Of a stretch of DNA of 64,000 nt, positions 1-8,701 are shown piece by piece. Origin of the DNA: Pseudooceanicola lipolyticus (lineage in GTDB: Bacteria; Pseudomonadota; Alphaproteobacteria; Rhodobacterales; Rhodobacteraceae); the NCBI RefSeq assembly GCF_002786325.1, contig NZ_PGTB01000012.1, forward strand, positions 1-64,000, given 5' to 3'. Within the stretch, counting starts at the first letter, position 1. Each line of letters starts with the position of its first letter. The position numbers were made by a program, and so were the translations under genes. Under the pieces are notes generated by a model, which was given only the letters and a program-made list of their open reading frames with translations, was not told where the DNA came from and did no database searches.

Positions 1-404
1 CAAACCGAAACCCATGATTATCAAGATCAAACCCGCAGACTCTCGTTATGAACGAGGGACCGAAGGGGGGCAGGTCACGTTAAGATCGATATCCGTCATC
101 TGGTCCTCATTTATTGTCCGTTGGCTTTGAGCCCGAGTTCACGGGAAGGAAGGCGTCCGGCGCTGGAAAGCAGGCACCGCGATTGCGTGTCAGATAAGCG
201 CAGATATCCTGGGGATTACAACACGTCGGGGATTGGGGCTCGCGAGTGTTGGCTTTTGCCTTTTTACGCCTGGCTCGGCTGAATGCGGGGATTGTCTGGG
301 GGAAAGTCTTCCCCCTGGTCGGCACTGGCGTTGCCGACGCACCCCCATCAGCGGGGAGACCCCGCAACCCCCCCCGAGAGTGAAAGTGCGGGCGGGTTTT
401 CCGT
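1..404. other. Left-edge stretch without a convincing gene
   Basis: No reading frame here has a credible start, ribosome binding site and protein-like composition. A short frame from base 1 ends at about base 51 and could be the tail of an upstream gene cut off by the window edge, but nothing identifies it. The stretch ends in the structured leader of the ardC-like gene. Confidence 0.4.
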
Positions 405-444
405 GACGGGTTGAGGGCTGGAGGAGAGGCCTCCGGCGCCCGTC
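405..444 (+). promoter_or_regulatory. Stem-loop leader of the ardC-like gene
   Basis: GACGGG (405-410) pairs with CCCGTC (439-444), and an inner GGAGG pairs with CCTCC. The structure ends 15 nt before the ATG at 460. The parB leader at 1885-1926 has the same outer arms and nearly the same sequence, so the two look duplicated. Function is inferred only: RNA structure, attenuation or a single-strand promoter. Confidence 0.5.
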
Positions 445-459
445 GCGGAGATCATTCCG

Positions 460-1422
460 ATGGCCAGAGAGCATCGTGCAGCCCGCCAGAACGGCCCGCG
501 AACGAACCTATATGACGACATCACCGACAAGATCATCGCCGAGCTGGAGGAAGGCCGGCTGCCCTGGGTCCAGCCCTGGGGAACGGCGGCGGTTCAGGCG
601 CCGCTCGCCATGCCGTGCAACGCCAGCACGGGTCGGCAATATTCCGGGATCAATGTCCTGATCCTCTGGGGCGCCGTGATCCAGCAGGGCTATGCAACCC
701 AGCACTGGCTGACGTTCCGCCAGGCGCTGTCGCTCGGCGGCAATGTTCGCAAGGGCGAGCGGGGCACGACCGTCGTCTATGCCGACCGATTCACGCCTGA
801 AGACGAGAAGCGCCGCGCCCGGGAGACAGGGGAAGACGCAAGCAGCATCCCGTTCCTGAAGCGCTTTACCGTGTTCAACGCGGCGCAATGCGAGGGTCTG
901 CCCGAAGACATCGCCATCGAAGCGCCGCCACCCGCGCCCGGGCTGATCGAGCCGCGGGTCGAGGCATTGATCGCCGCGACTGGTATCGACTTCCGGATTG
1001 GTGGCAACCGCGCCTGCTATGTTCCCGCGCTCGATTACGTGCAGGTGCCACCTCCGCAGGCCTATTTCGAGCCGATCAACTGGCACCGGACCGCCCTGCA
1101 CGAGATGGGGCACGCGACCGGACATGCCTCACGGTTGGGGCGGGACTTCTCGGGCGGTTTCGGCACGAAGAAATACGCCTTCGAGGAACTGATCGCCGAG
1201 ATTTCGAGCGCGTTCTGCTGCGCCTCGCTCGGGATCGTCCCGACGGTGCGCCACGCTGATTACGTGGGCGCGTGGCTGGAGGTGATGCGCGAGGATTCGC
1301 GGGCCATCGTGCGTGCCGCCTCGCAGGCCAGCAAGGCGGCCGACTGGCTGCTCGCCCATCTGCCCGACGACAGCACCGATGTTGATCGGCAAACCCCGAC
1401 GGAAGGGAGGACTGCGGCATGA
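460..1422 (+). CDS. ardC: ArdC-like antirestriction protein with zincin domain
   Basis: This is a 320-residue protein with the two-part ArdC architecture. An N-terminal ssDNA-binding-type domain (about residues 15-145, with the typical LPWVQPW and YSGINVLIL segments) is followed by a zinc-metallopeptidase-like domain carrying HEMGH at 214-218 and an EELIAEI helix near 242-248 that would supply the third ligand. ArdC proteins of conjugative elements protect incoming single-stranded DNA from host restriction. The stop overlaps the start of the DUF2958 gene by 4 bp, so the two are probably translationally coupled. It would act early after transfer. Family assignment is firm; the activity is inferred from relatives. 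Confidence 0.9.
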   Translation: MAREHRAARQNGPRTNLYDDITDKIIAELEEGRLPWVQPWGTAAVQAPLAMPCNASTGRQYSGINVLILWGAVIQQGYATQHWLTFRQALSLGGNVRKGERGTTVVYADRFTPEDEKRRARETGEDASSIPFLKRFTVFNAAQCEGLPEDIAIEAPPPAPGLIEPRVEALIAATGIDFRIGGNRACYVPALDYVQVPPPQAYFEPINWHRTALHEMGHATGHASRLGRDFSGGFGTKKYAFEELIAEISSAFCCASLGIVPTVRHADYVGAWLEVMREDSRAIVRAASQASKAADWLLAHLPDDSTDVDRQTPTEGRTAA

Positions 1423-1814
1423 TCCTCCTGACCGACACACAGCGTGACCGTTTGCTGGCGAATGGCCGCGATCGCGATCAGGATCACATCCCCGTCGTGA
1501 AATTCTTCAATCCGTTCGGCGCGGGCGTCTGGCTCGCCACCGAAATCGACGAAGACGGCGACATCATGTTTGGCCTGGCCGATATCGGCTACCCCGAACT
1601 TGGCTCCTGGAGCCTCAACGAACTGCGCACCGTTCGGCTACCCTTCGGCATGGGCATCGAGCGGGATCTGCTCTTCACCGGAGACCTGCCGATTTCGGTC
1701 TGGGCCAACGCGGCGCGGGAGACTGGCAGTATCCGGGAGGCTGAGCGCCTACTTTATGGCTCGGGTCTTCTGTTGACCGGGACACCCTTCGATACGCAAA
1801 CCCGGCATTCCTGA
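1419..1814 (+). CDS. DUF2958 domain protein
   Basis: A 131-residue protein starting at the ATGA overlap with the ardC-like gene. The conserved DUF2958 features are visible: an N-terminal LLT..QRD.LLANG, then HIPVVKFFNPFGAGVWLATE-type strands, an acidic FGLADIGYPELGSWSL segment and a C-terminal ERDLLF. DUF2958 proteins are common in conjugative elements, next to antirestriction genes, and have no established biochemical role. Its place in the same transcription unit suggests early post-transfer function. Function unknown. Confidence 0.85.
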   Translation: MILLTDTQRDRLLANGRDRDQDHIPVVKFFNPFGAGVWLATEIDEDGDIMFGLADIGYPELGSWSLNELRTVRLPFGMGIERDLLFTGDLPISVWANAARETGSIREAERLLYGSGLLLTGTPFDTQTRHS

Positions 1815-1822
1815 TTGCCGGG
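1801..1822 (+). terminator. Hairpin at the end of the ardC-DUF2958 unit
   Basis: CCCGGCA (1801-1807) and TGCCGGG (1816-1822) form a 7-bp stem that spans the stop codon at 1812-1814. No clear T-tract follows, so it may be a weak terminator or an mRNA 3'-end stabiliser. Confidence 0.35.
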
Positions 1823-1884
1823 CTTGTGGTTCTGTGGGCTCGGCGTCGCTCTCTTTAGAGGAAGAGGGCGGCGCTTCGCTTCGT

Positions 1885-1926
1885 GACGGGCTTGTAGCCG
1901 GAGAGAGAGGCTCCCCGGCGTCCGTC
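1885..1926 (+). promoter_or_regulatory. Stem-loop leader of the parB-like gene
   Basis: Outer arms GACGG (1885-1889) and CCGTC (1922-1926) enclose an inner GCCGG/CCGGC stem (1897-1901 with 1915-1919) flanked by GGAG/CTCC. It ends 14 nt before the ATG at 1941 and is clearly homologous to the leader at 405-444. Confidence 0.5.
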
Positions 1927-1940
1927 ATGGAGACCCTGAC

Positions 1941-4067
1941 ATGGCCACTGCCACTCAGAAGATCACCCTGTCGTCCTCAGGCGACATCCCCTTCAACAAG
2001 CTGGTGCTGAGCCAGTCCAACGTCCGGCGGGTGAAAGCCGGTATCTCGGTCGAGGAACTAGCCGAGTCCATCGCCCGCCGCGGGCTGATCCAATCGCTGC
2101 ATGTCCGTCCCGAGCTCGACGCGGAGGGCAAGGAGACCGGCCTCTTCGAGGTGCCCGCCGGCGGGCGGCGCTACCGCGCGCTGGAACTGCTGGTCAAGCA
2201 GAAGCGCCTCAACAAGACCGCGCCGGTGCCCTGCGTCGTCTCGGATGCCGGAGACGACATCCTGATCGACGAGGTCTCGCTGGCCGAGAATATCGAGCGT
2301 GCGCCGCTGCATCCGCTCGACCAGTTCCGCGCCTTCCAGGTGCTGCGCGAGAAGGGCATGAGCGAGGAGGAAATCGCCGCCGCCTTCTTCGTCGACGCCA
2401 GGGTGGTGAAGCAGCGTCTGCGGCTGGTCTCGGTCTCGCCGGCGCTGCTCGAGACCTATGCCGAGGACGGTATGACGCTGGAACAGCTCATGGCCTTCAC
2501 CGTCTCCGACGACCATGCCCGGCAGGAACAGGTCTGGGAGGCGATCAAGGATGGCTGGCAGAAAGAGCCATATACCATCCGTCGCATGCTGACCGAGACC
2601 ACGGTGCGGGCCTCCGACAAGCGGGCGCTCTTCGTCGGTATCGAGGCCTATGAGGCGGCGGGCGGCTATGTGCTGCGCGATCTCTTCCAGCAGGACGATG
2701 GTGGTTGGCTCCAGGACCCGGTTCTGCTCGACCGGCTGGTGGGCGAGAAACTGAAGGCCGAGGCGGAGACCATCGCCGCCGAGGGCTGGAAGTGGATCGA
2801 GGTCGCGACCGATTTCCCCTATGGCCATACCGGCGGCATGCGCCGTCTGGCCGGCACCACCATCGACCTGACCGACGAGGGACGTGCCGAGCGCGAAAAG
2901 CTCCGCGACGAGTTCGACGCGTTGGAGGCGGAATATGCCCAGGCCGACGAGTTTCCCGACGAGGTGGATGCGCGCCTCGGCGAGATCGAGGAGGCGCTGG
3001 ACGCCTTGGAATCCCGGTCGATGCGCTATGACGCGGATCAGATGGCCCGCGCCGGTGTTTTCGTCAGCATCCGCTATGACGGCCAGCTTGCCGTCGAGCG
3101 CGGTTTTGTCCGCCCCGAAGACGAGGTGGTGGAAGGCCGGGAGGGCGATGGCGACGATGGTGCATCTGTTGAAGGCGACGAAGACGGCAGCGTCCAGCGT
3201 GCCGTCATCACAGTAGGCGGAGCCGCGCCGGAGGCCGACGAGGACGAAGAGGTCGATACCATGCGGCCACTGCCCGACCGCCTCGTCAGCGAGTTGACCG
3301 CGCATCGCACCCTGGCGCTCCGGGATGCAGTGGCGTCCAGCCCGCATGTCGCCATGACGGCGCTGCTGCACCGGCTGGTCGCGGATTGCTTTCTGCCACA
3401 TTCCACCAAGGGGTGCCTCGAGGCCCATGTCCGGGAGGTTTACTTCCCGGCGCAGGCCAAGGATCTGGGTGAAAGCGCCTCCGCGAAGTCCATCCAGGAA
3501 CGGCATGAACGCTGGGGCGATCATGTCCCGGCCGACGATGCGGCGCTCTGGGACTGGCTCTCCGATCAGGAGGACGACACCCGTATGGAGCTGCTCGCCC
3601 ATTGCATCAGCTTCGGCGTCAACGCCTTGCACGAGAAGCCCAACCCCTATAGCGGCATGGGCGTCAGCCAGCACGGTCTCGACGTCCGCCTGTCCCAGGC
3701 CGAACGGCTGGCGCAGGCGACCGGGCTCGACATGGTGGCGGTGGGCTGGCGCCCGACCGTCGGCAACTATCTCGGCCGCGTGACCAAACCGCGGATCATC
3801 GAGGCGGTGCGCGAAGGCGCCGGCGAACGGGCGGCGCAGCTCATCGACCATCTGAAGAAGGGCGACATGGCCAAGGAGGCCGAGCGCCTGCTGGCTGAAA
3901 CCGGCTGGTTGCCGGAGCCGCTGCGCATGGTCGATCCCGATGCAGATATCGCGTTGGATGCCGGGGTCGACACCGAGGCGGATGATCTGCCTGAATTCCT
4001 TGCCGGCGATGGAGAGGATGAAGACGCCACGGAGGACGAAGAGCAGTCGATGGTCGCTGCCGAATGA
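1941..4067 (+). CDS. parB: ParB/RepB/Spo0J-family partition protein, extended
   Basis: A 708-residue ParB-family protein, about twice the usual length. The N-terminal ParB/sulfiredoxin-like fold is clear: a conserved SNVRR segment near 26-30, GGRRYRAL (74-81), the second box ENIER (117-121) and a helix-turn-helix near 141-165. The remaining 450 residues are acidic and helical and hold no domain I recognise; long ParB forms of this kind occur on Rhizobiales and Rhodobacterales elements. It would bind centromere-like DNA and work with a ParA ATPase; a ParA gene lies at 15408 rather than beside it. It may serve element stability or leading-region regulation rather than classical partition. Confidence 0.88.
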   Translation: MATATQKITLSSSGDIPFNKLVLSQSNVRRVKAGISVEELAESIARRGLIQSLHVRPELDAEGKETGLFEVPAGGRRYRALELLVKQKRLNKTAPVPCVVSDAGDDILIDEVSLAENIERAPLHPLDQFRAFQVLREKGMSEEEIAAAFFVDARVVKQRLRLVSVSPALLETYAEDGMTLEQLMAFTVSDDHARQEQVWEAIKDGWQKEPYTIRRMLTETTVRASDKRALFVGIEAYEAAGGYVLRDLFQQDDGGWLQDPVLLDRLVGEKLKAEAETIAAEGWKWIEVATDFPYGHTGGMRRLAGTTIDLTDEGRAEREKLRDEFDALEAEYAQADEFPDEVDARLGEIEEALDALESRSMRYDADQMARAGVFVSIRYDGQLAVERGFVRPEDEVVEGREGDGDDGASVEGDEDGSVQRAVITVGGAAPEADEDEEVDTMRPLPDRLVSELTAHRTLALRDAVASSPHVAMTALLHRLVADCFLPHSTKGCLEAHVREVYFPAQAKDLGESASAKSIQERHERWGDHVPADDAALWDWLSDQEDDTRMELLAHCISFGVNALHEKPNPYSGMGVSQHGLDVRLSQAERLAQATGLDMVAVGWRPTVGNYLGRVTKPRIIEAVREGAGERAAQLIDHLKKGDMAKEAERLLAETGWLPEPLRMVDPDADIALDAGVDTEADDLPEFLAGDGEDEDATEDEEQSMVAAE

Positions 4068-4123
4068 TGATCAGGCGGGGTGGCCTTCGCCGCCCCGTCC
4101 ACCTTTATTCCGTTTTCACTTCG

Positions 4124-4142
4124 CCCGGTCCTCGTGACCGGG
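4124..4142 (+). promoter_or_regulatory. Stem-loop leader before the gene at 4164
   Basis: CCCGGTC (4124-4130), loop CTCGT, GACCGGG (4136-4142): a perfect 7-bp stem ending 21 nt before the ATG at 4164, followed by CTATTTCTTTGGAG, which supplies the ribosome binding site. It is placed like the ardC and parB leaders, with unrelated stem sequence. It could also terminate parB transcripts. Confidence 0.5.
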
Positions 4143-4163
4143 CTATTTCTTTGGAGACATCCG

Positions 4164-4517
4164 ATGTCCGCACATATCGATATTGACCAGATCTTCCGCG
4201 AGGACAGCGCCAACCCGCCTTCGGAGCGCACGCTGCCCTGGGAGGAAACCCGCGATGGCATCACGGTGGTCGTCGAACCGAAGCCGCATTGGGCGGACGA
4301 CATGCGCGCCTTCCGTCTCGAAGCCCGCGCATATTGCCGCTACGCCGATTGGACCGCGAACGGCGGTCATGCCCGGTTCGACGTTCACATCGACACCAGC
4401 GGTGACGACGTGATGATGAGCCGTGTTTATCGTCTCCAGACCGACGAAGGGGAACGCATCATCGGCCGCCGGGTCTCGCCTACCTGGGCTGCCAATCGTC
4501 GGCCAGCGGCTCGGTGA
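4164..4517 (+). CDS. Hypothetical protein, possibly part of a frameshifted strawberry-notch-type gene
   Basis: A 117-residue protein with no family that I recognise with confidence. The ATG at 4164 has TTTGGAG 9 nt upstream. The first 35 residues are polar and acidic; the segment from about residue 75 (a VYRLQTDEGERIIGRRVSP stretch) resembles the region just before the C-terminal end of bacterial strawberry-notch-like helicases as I remember them. The following frame (4514-4807) continues that resemblance in another frame. Either the two are separate coupled genes (GTGA overlap) or they are one frameshifted remnant of a much longer gene. Function unknown. Confidence 0.55.
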   Translation: MSAHIDIDQIFREDSANPPSERTLPWEETRDGITVVVEPKPHWADDMRAFRLEARAYCRYADWTANGGHARFDVHIDTSGDDVMMSRVYRLQTDEGERIIGRRVSPTWAANRRPAAR

Positions 4518-4807
4518 CGCTTACGCCCAAGCAGGCCCATGCGGCGCTGATCGACGGACGCACGGTTATCGACCTGGCGGAAGGTCTGCAGTTGCGCCGC
4601 TCCCGTGTCATGACCATGAACCGGATCGAACTGACCGGCTTCACCGAGGGCATGCGGGACCGCCTCAAGAGCTGGGGGCTGTTTTCCGAGATCATCACCT
4701 GGAAGCTGCGCTTCTTTGTGCCCGTCGACAGCGCCGGCCCGGCCATTCTTGGCAAGGTGATCGAGACCTATCCGATCGAGCGTGTCTCCGAGCGGGCGGC
4801 GGCCTGA
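4514..4807 (+). CDS. Small protein resembling the C-terminus of strawberry-notch-like helicases
   Basis: A 97-residue frame that starts with GTG overlapping the preceding TGA (GTGA). Its RIELTGF...RDRLKSWGLFSEIITWKLRFFVP core resembles, from memory, the C-terminal tail of strawberry-notch-family ATPases usually found at this point in related elements, next to parB and a toprim gene. No helicase motifs are present, so it cannot be an ATPase. I infer that most of the large gene was deleted. The alternative is a genuine small gene. The stop overlaps the toprim start (TGATG). Confidence 0.5.
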   Translation: MTLTPKQAHAALIDGRTVIDLAEGLQLRRSRVMTMNRIELTGFTEGMRDRLKSWGLFSEIITWKLRFFVPVDSAGPAILGKVIETYPIERVSERAAA

Positions 4808-5844
4808 TGTCCGGCCATGCTTCCGATCTGGCTGGCCGCTTGGCAAGCGATGCCGAAGCGGTCTGCCGCCATTACCTTCCGGCCGGGCGAAGGTCCGGCC
4901 GGTACTGGCTGGTGGGCGATGTTCACGGCACGCCCGGCGGCTCCATGTTTGTTCGCCTCGACGGCCCGCAGAGCGGCAAGGGCGCCGCCGGAAAATGGAC
5001 CGATGCCGCCACCGGCGAACATGGCGATCTGCTCGACGTTATCCGCAACAGTCTTGGACTGGTCGACTTTGTCGATGTTGCCGATGAGGCCAGGCGCTTT
5101 TTGAACATGCCGCGTCCGACACCGATCGTCCGACCGCCCTGTGAGAAACCGCCACCGGCACCATCCGGCTCCGCGGAGGCGGCGCGGCGGCTCTTTGCCA
5201 TGTCGCAGGTCCTGTCCGGTACGCTGGTGGAGACGTATTTGCGCAACCGTACAATTACGGCTCTGCACGAAACCGCAAGCCTGCGTTTCCATCCAAACTG
5301 TTATTGGCGGCCAGATGGCGGCGGCCCGACCCGACAACTGCCCGCGATGGTCGCTGCCGTCACCGATCTCTCTGGCGCGATCACCGGTGCGCATCGCACC
5401 TGGCTTTCCCCGGATGGGTCTGCGAAGGCCGCTGTCGATCCGCCGAGGAAGGCAATGGGCGGCTTGCTCGGCCAAGGCGTCTGGTTCGGTTCGGCCGGCG
5501 ATGTCATGGCGGCGGGCGAAGGGATCGAGACCGTGCTGTCCCTGCGCACGGCACTTCCTGACCTCCCCGTTCAGGCGGCGCTCTCCGCGGCGCATCTCGC
5601 AGCCATCCTGCTTCCGGACGGGTTGGGTCGGCTCTACATCCTGCGCGACCGCGATCCCGCCGGCGAAACGGCCCGGGAGACCCTGCGCACCAGAGCGGCC
5701 GGGGTTGGGGTGGAGGCGCTGGTTCTGATGCCGCGGCACGGGGACTTCAACGACGATCTGCGCCACGACGGGGTGGATGCCTTGCGGGCGCGCCTGGCGC
5801 TTCAGCTTCATCCCGATGATATCGCGCGGTTCCTGCCGGGGTGA
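4807..5844 (+). CDS. Toprim-domain protein (DNA primase-like)
   Basis: A 345-residue protein whose ATG at 4807 overlaps the upstream stop. The first 100 residues hold a DUF7146/zinc-binding-primase-like segment (YWLVGD, GDLLDVI). The C-terminal half is a toprim domain with the acidic motif GEGIET (237-242) and DRDPAG (281-286), the metal-binding residues shared by primases and topoisomerases. Such proteins on mobile elements are thought to make primers or process DNA on the transferred strand. There is no helicase domain, so it is not a full primase-helicase. It is the last gene of the 4164-5844 unit. Confidence 0.85.
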   Translation: MSGHASDLAGRLASDAEAVCRHYLPAGRRSGRYWLVGDVHGTPGGSMFVRLDGPQSGKGAAGKWTDAATGEHGDLLDVIRNSLGLVDFVDVADEARRFLNMPRPTPIVRPPCEKPPPAPSGSAEAARRLFAMSQVLSGTLVETYLRNRTITALHETASLRFHPNCYWRPDGGGPTRQLPAMVAAVTDLSGAITGAHRTWLSPDGSAKAAVDPPRKAMGGLLGQGVWFGSAGDVMAAGEGIETVLSLRTALPDLPVQAALSAAHLAAILLPDGLGRLYILRDRDPAGETARETLRTRAAGVGVEALVLMPRHGDFNDDLRHDGVDALRARLALQLHPDDIARFLPG

Positions 5845-6161
5845 GGAGCGTATCCGCGCGGAGCCGGAACCGGCTCTGCCGGTGGTCTTGTCCCGGCCAT
5901 TCAAGGGCCTCTTCGCGGCGGGTCGCTGCGCCCGGCCTTCTCAGAGGGCAGGCGGCCCATAAACGGGCCGGATGGGCAATGGCCGCGCCTCGGCCAATTT
6001 CCGCCGCGCCCCAAAGGGGCGCTTTGCATCGCAAAGCAAATTGACCGGGCTTGGCCATCAAGGCCCTCGCGGGCGCTCGGGCTGCCAGACCGGCCCGCCC
6101 ATGGGCTGATCGCTGCCACGAAGGCCGCGATGGGCGCGGCTCACTCGAAAAGGAACCCGAA
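5845..6161 (+). other. Highly structured 317-bp intergenic region
   Basis: No coding frame is credible. The stretch is dense in inverted repeats: GCGCCCC/GGGGCGC (6006-6012 with 6016-6022) runs directly into CTTTGC/GCAAAG (6022-6027 with 6031-6036), and GGGCC/GGCCC-type motifs recur throughout. A regulatory RNA, an origin-like element or nested leader hairpins are possible; nothing separates these. Confidence 0.4.
6124..6140 (+). promoter_or_regulatory. Stem-loop leader of the DUF2493 gene
   Basis: GCCGCG (6124-6129), loop ATGGG, CGCGGC (6135-6140). It ends 21 nt before the ATG at 6162, placed like the other leaders of this element. Confidence 0.45.
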
Positions 6162-7097
6162 ATGGCCTATCAGAACGATCACGCTGGCAACGAACCGATC
6201 CATAGCTCCTCACAGACCGATCACGCTCTCACCGAACTCCAGCTCTACGGCTGGCGCCCCTTCGAGGACGAACCCGATCCCCGGCCACTTCCCGACGGCA
6301 ATCGCGTCGCGAGTGCCGTCGCAGACATCCTCGATGCCCTTATCGCCTCGCTGGAAGAGACGCGTCTCGAACCGGACCTCGACGAACTGCTCTGGGGCAC
6401 GGTCAACTTGTTCCATCGCGCGACAGCGCGGGTCGAGCGCGAACTGGACGATAACGAACAGGCGCAGAAACGCCTTCAGCGCGAACAGGACGGCTCGGAG
6501 GTGAAGTCCGTCGAGCTCGAACGCCTGACGGCCGAAGGCCAGAGCCTGATCGAACGCCGCAATGCGCTCGAACTGTTCCGGGATCTGGCCGCCAATGGCT
6601 TCGAATATCATCTCGGCAAACCCTGGTACCCTCGTAGCGGTTCACGCGTCAGTCACCGCAACCTGACTTCCGCGATGATCGACAGCAGGGACTACCTGGC
6701 CGCCAAACACGGCAGCGAGGCTGAACTACTCCTGCCCGAAGGCCCGAAGGTCGCCGTGACCGGTGGCGCTGAGTTCAACGACCATCGGCTGATCTGGGCG
6801 CGGCTTGATCAGGTTCGCACCAAATATCCCGACATGGTCCTGCTGCATGGCGGCTCGCCACGGGGTGCTGAGCTGATCGCATCCCGCTGGGCCGATCACC
6901 GCAAGGTGTCCCAGGTGGCGTTCAAGCCGGACTGGGCAAAACATGCCAAGGCAGCGCCCTTCAAGCGCAACGATGCCATGCTCGATGCGCTGCCTGTCGG
7001 GGTACTGGTATTCCCTGGCACCGGGATCCAGGAAAACCTCGCCGACAAAGCCCGCAAGCTCGGTATCCCGGTCATGAAACACGACGGCGGCGCTTAG
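6162..7097 (+). CDS. DUF2493 (SLOG-superfamily) protein
   Basis: A 311-residue protein; the ATG at 6162 is chosen because AAAGGAAC lies just upstream and the frame before it is low-complexity. The N-terminal 190 residues are helical and unassigned. The C-terminal 120 residues are a Rossmann-like DUF2493/YspA domain: a LIWARLDQVR strand-helix, LLHGGSPRGAELIASRWA, which matches the nucleotide-binding loop of SLOG proteins, then FKPDWA and a late VLVFPGTGIQENLADKARKLGIPV. SLOG proteins sense or process nucleotides or nucleic-acid ligands; the role in conjugative elements is unknown. Confidence 0.85.
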   Translation: MAYQNDHAGNEPIHSSSQTDHALTELQLYGWRPFEDEPDPRPLPDGNRVASAVADILDALIASLEETRLEPDLDELLWGTVNLFHRATARVERELDDNEQAQKRLQREQDGSEVKSVELERLTAEGQSLIERRNALELFRDLAANGFEYHLGKPWYPRSGSRVSHRNLTSAMIDSRDYLAAKHGSEAELLLPEGPKVAVTGGAEFNDHRLIWARLDQVRTKYPDMVLLHGGSPRGAELIASRWADHRKVSQVAFKPDWAKHAKAAPFKRNDAMLDALPVGVLVFPGTGIQENLADKARKLGIPVMKHDGGA

Positions 7098-7174
7098 GCG
7101 TCGCTTTCGCGGGTAGCTTGCTTGGAAGACGCCTTATCTTGAATAGACAGTGGCCGACACTGTGGCCAAGGACT

Positions 7175-7202
7175 GCTTTGAGCCGATTCTGTGGAAAAAC
7201 AC
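7175..7202 (+). repeat. Left terminal inverted repeat of the IS1182-family element
   Basis: It begins GCTTTGAGCC and ends TGGAAAAACAC; it pairs with 8702-8729. Confidence 0.65.
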
Positions 7203-7253
7203 CCGTTCGCAATTGCAGAAATTGGAAGCTTTGGTGATGCGCGGCTGCCTTTC

Positions 7254-8642
7254 CTATAAGGCTTTTCGCGGTTGCTGCGGTGCGGGAAGGATCTTCGCCA
7301 GCTTCCTGAGGTTCTGGGCGGCTGCGGCGAGGAGAAATTCGTCATTTGCGCCACACGGGCCACGTAGTCGGAGGCGTCCGAGGCCAAGGATGCGTTTGAG
7401 GTGCGCGAAGAGCATCTCGACCTTCTTCCGGAGCTTCATCGAGACTTCGTATTGCCTGGTTTTCGCGATATCTCGGGCGATCTGTCGGGCGTCTTCGTGT
7501 TCCTCGCGGGTGATGGAGCGGAAGTCCATGTTCGGGCAGCAGCGCGGCTTCGAAGGGCAGGCCTGGCAGATGTGCTTTAGGCCGCGGTATTTGGCGGCGC
7601 CCTTGCCGGTCAGCCCACGGTTCGGGTCGGAATAGTTCCGGCGGAACTGCTTCAACGTCTGGCCCGCCGGGCAGATGTATTGATTGTTCTCGGCGTCCCA
7701 CTCGAAGTCGGCTCGGGTCCAGGTGCCATCGTTGCGGCCCGACTTGTCGAAGACCGGGATGTGCGGCGCGATCTTGCGGTCGACCAGCCAGCCCAGCATC
7801 GGCCCGGTGCCATAGGCGGTATCTGCGATCAGGCGTTCGGGATGCAAATCGAACTTGGCCTGCACCCGGTCCAGCATGGTGCGCGTCGAGCCGACCTCCG
7901 CCTGCCGGATCGACCGCGTCGCCTCGACATCGACGATCACACCATGATCCGTGTCAATCAGGTAGTTGTCTGAATAGCTGAAGAATGCCGGACCCTTGCG
8001 CGCTGCCGTCCACTGGCTGGCCGGGTCGGAATGCGAGGTGAACTTGGGCTGGACCTCGCTGGCGGCACCGAAGGCGGCCTCGTCCAGCGTCTCGAGATAC
8101 TCGCGAACGGCGCGGGGCGCATCCGTCGCGTCGATTTGCAAGGCGTCCCAGTCTTCCTTCGGCGTCGAGTTCTGCTTGTTCGCGTCCGCTTCGATCAGGC
8201 TGGCATCGACCGCCATGCGCTGCCCACTCACCAGGCCTTCCTCGATGCAGCGTGCGACCGTCATCTCGAACAGGTGGCGTAGCAGCTCGCTGTCACGAAA
8301 CCGGCCATGGCGGTTCTTCGAAAAGGTGGAGTGATCCGGCACCCGGTCAGCAAGGTCGAGGCGGCAGAACCAGCGATACGCGAGGTTCAGATGGACCTCT
8401 TCGCAGAGCCGCCGCTCAGACCGGATGCCAAAGCAATAGCCGACCAGAAGCATGCGGATCAGCAGTTCGGGATCGACAGACGGACGGCCCGTGTGGCTGT
8501 AGAAATCCGCAAGATGGACACGGATGCTGCTCAGGTCGACGAACCGATCGATGGATCGAAGCAGGTGATCTTGCGGAACATGATCCTCCAGCGAGAACTC
8601 GTAGAACAGGGCTGGTTGAGCCTCCTGCTTCGGTCCCATCAT
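7254..8642 (-). CDS. IS1182-family transposase
   Basis: A 462-residue transposase. The start at 8642 is preceded by GGGAGAATTGGCG, a good ribosome binding site; the frame extends further upstream without one. The N-terminal DUF772-type domain is visible (FYEFSLEDHVPQDHLLRSID, then SVDPELLIRMLLVGYCFGIRSERRL). The DDE catalytic core follows: AVDASLIEAD, DTDHGVIVDVEAT, IADTAYGTG, and a C-terminal VEMLFAHLKRILGLGRLRLRG segment with the final acidic/His region. It is full length for the family and shows no disruption, so the element may be active. Confidence 0.9.
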   Translation of the reverse strand: MMGPKQEAQPALFYEFSLEDHVPQDHLLRSIDRFVDLSSIRVHLADFYSHTGRPSVDPELLIRMLLVGYCFGIRSERRLCEEVHLNLAYRWFCRLDLADRVPDHSTFSKNRHGRFRDSELLRHLFEMTVARCIEEGLVSGQRMAVDASLIEADANKQNSTPKEDWDALQIDATDAPRAVREYLETLDEAAFGAASEVQPKFTSHSDPASQWTAARKGPAFFSYSDNYLIDTDHGVIVDVEATRSIRQAEVGSTRTMLDRVQAKFDLHPERLIADTAYGTGPMLGWLVDRKIAPHIPVFDKSGRNDGTWTRADFEWDAENNQYICPAGQTLKQFRRNYSDPNRGLTGKGAAKYRGLKHICQACPSKPRCCPNMDFRSITREEHEDARQIARDIAKTRQYEVSMKLRKKVEMLFAHLKRILGLGRLRLRGPCGANDEFLLAAAAQNLRKLAKILPAPQQPRKAL

Positions 8643-8701
8643 CGCCAATTCTCCCGCCCGATGTCGGAATTGAATCAGCGCCACGCCCAGCAATCAAGCG
8701 T

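Noticed and set aside
2058-3851. A 597-codon open frame on the minus strand
   Set aside because: Antisense to parB; no family resemblance, composition typical of a shadow frame.
7097-7174. A target-site duplication for the IS1182-family element
   Set aside because: Compared with the bases right of 8729, no direct repeat of useful length could be found.
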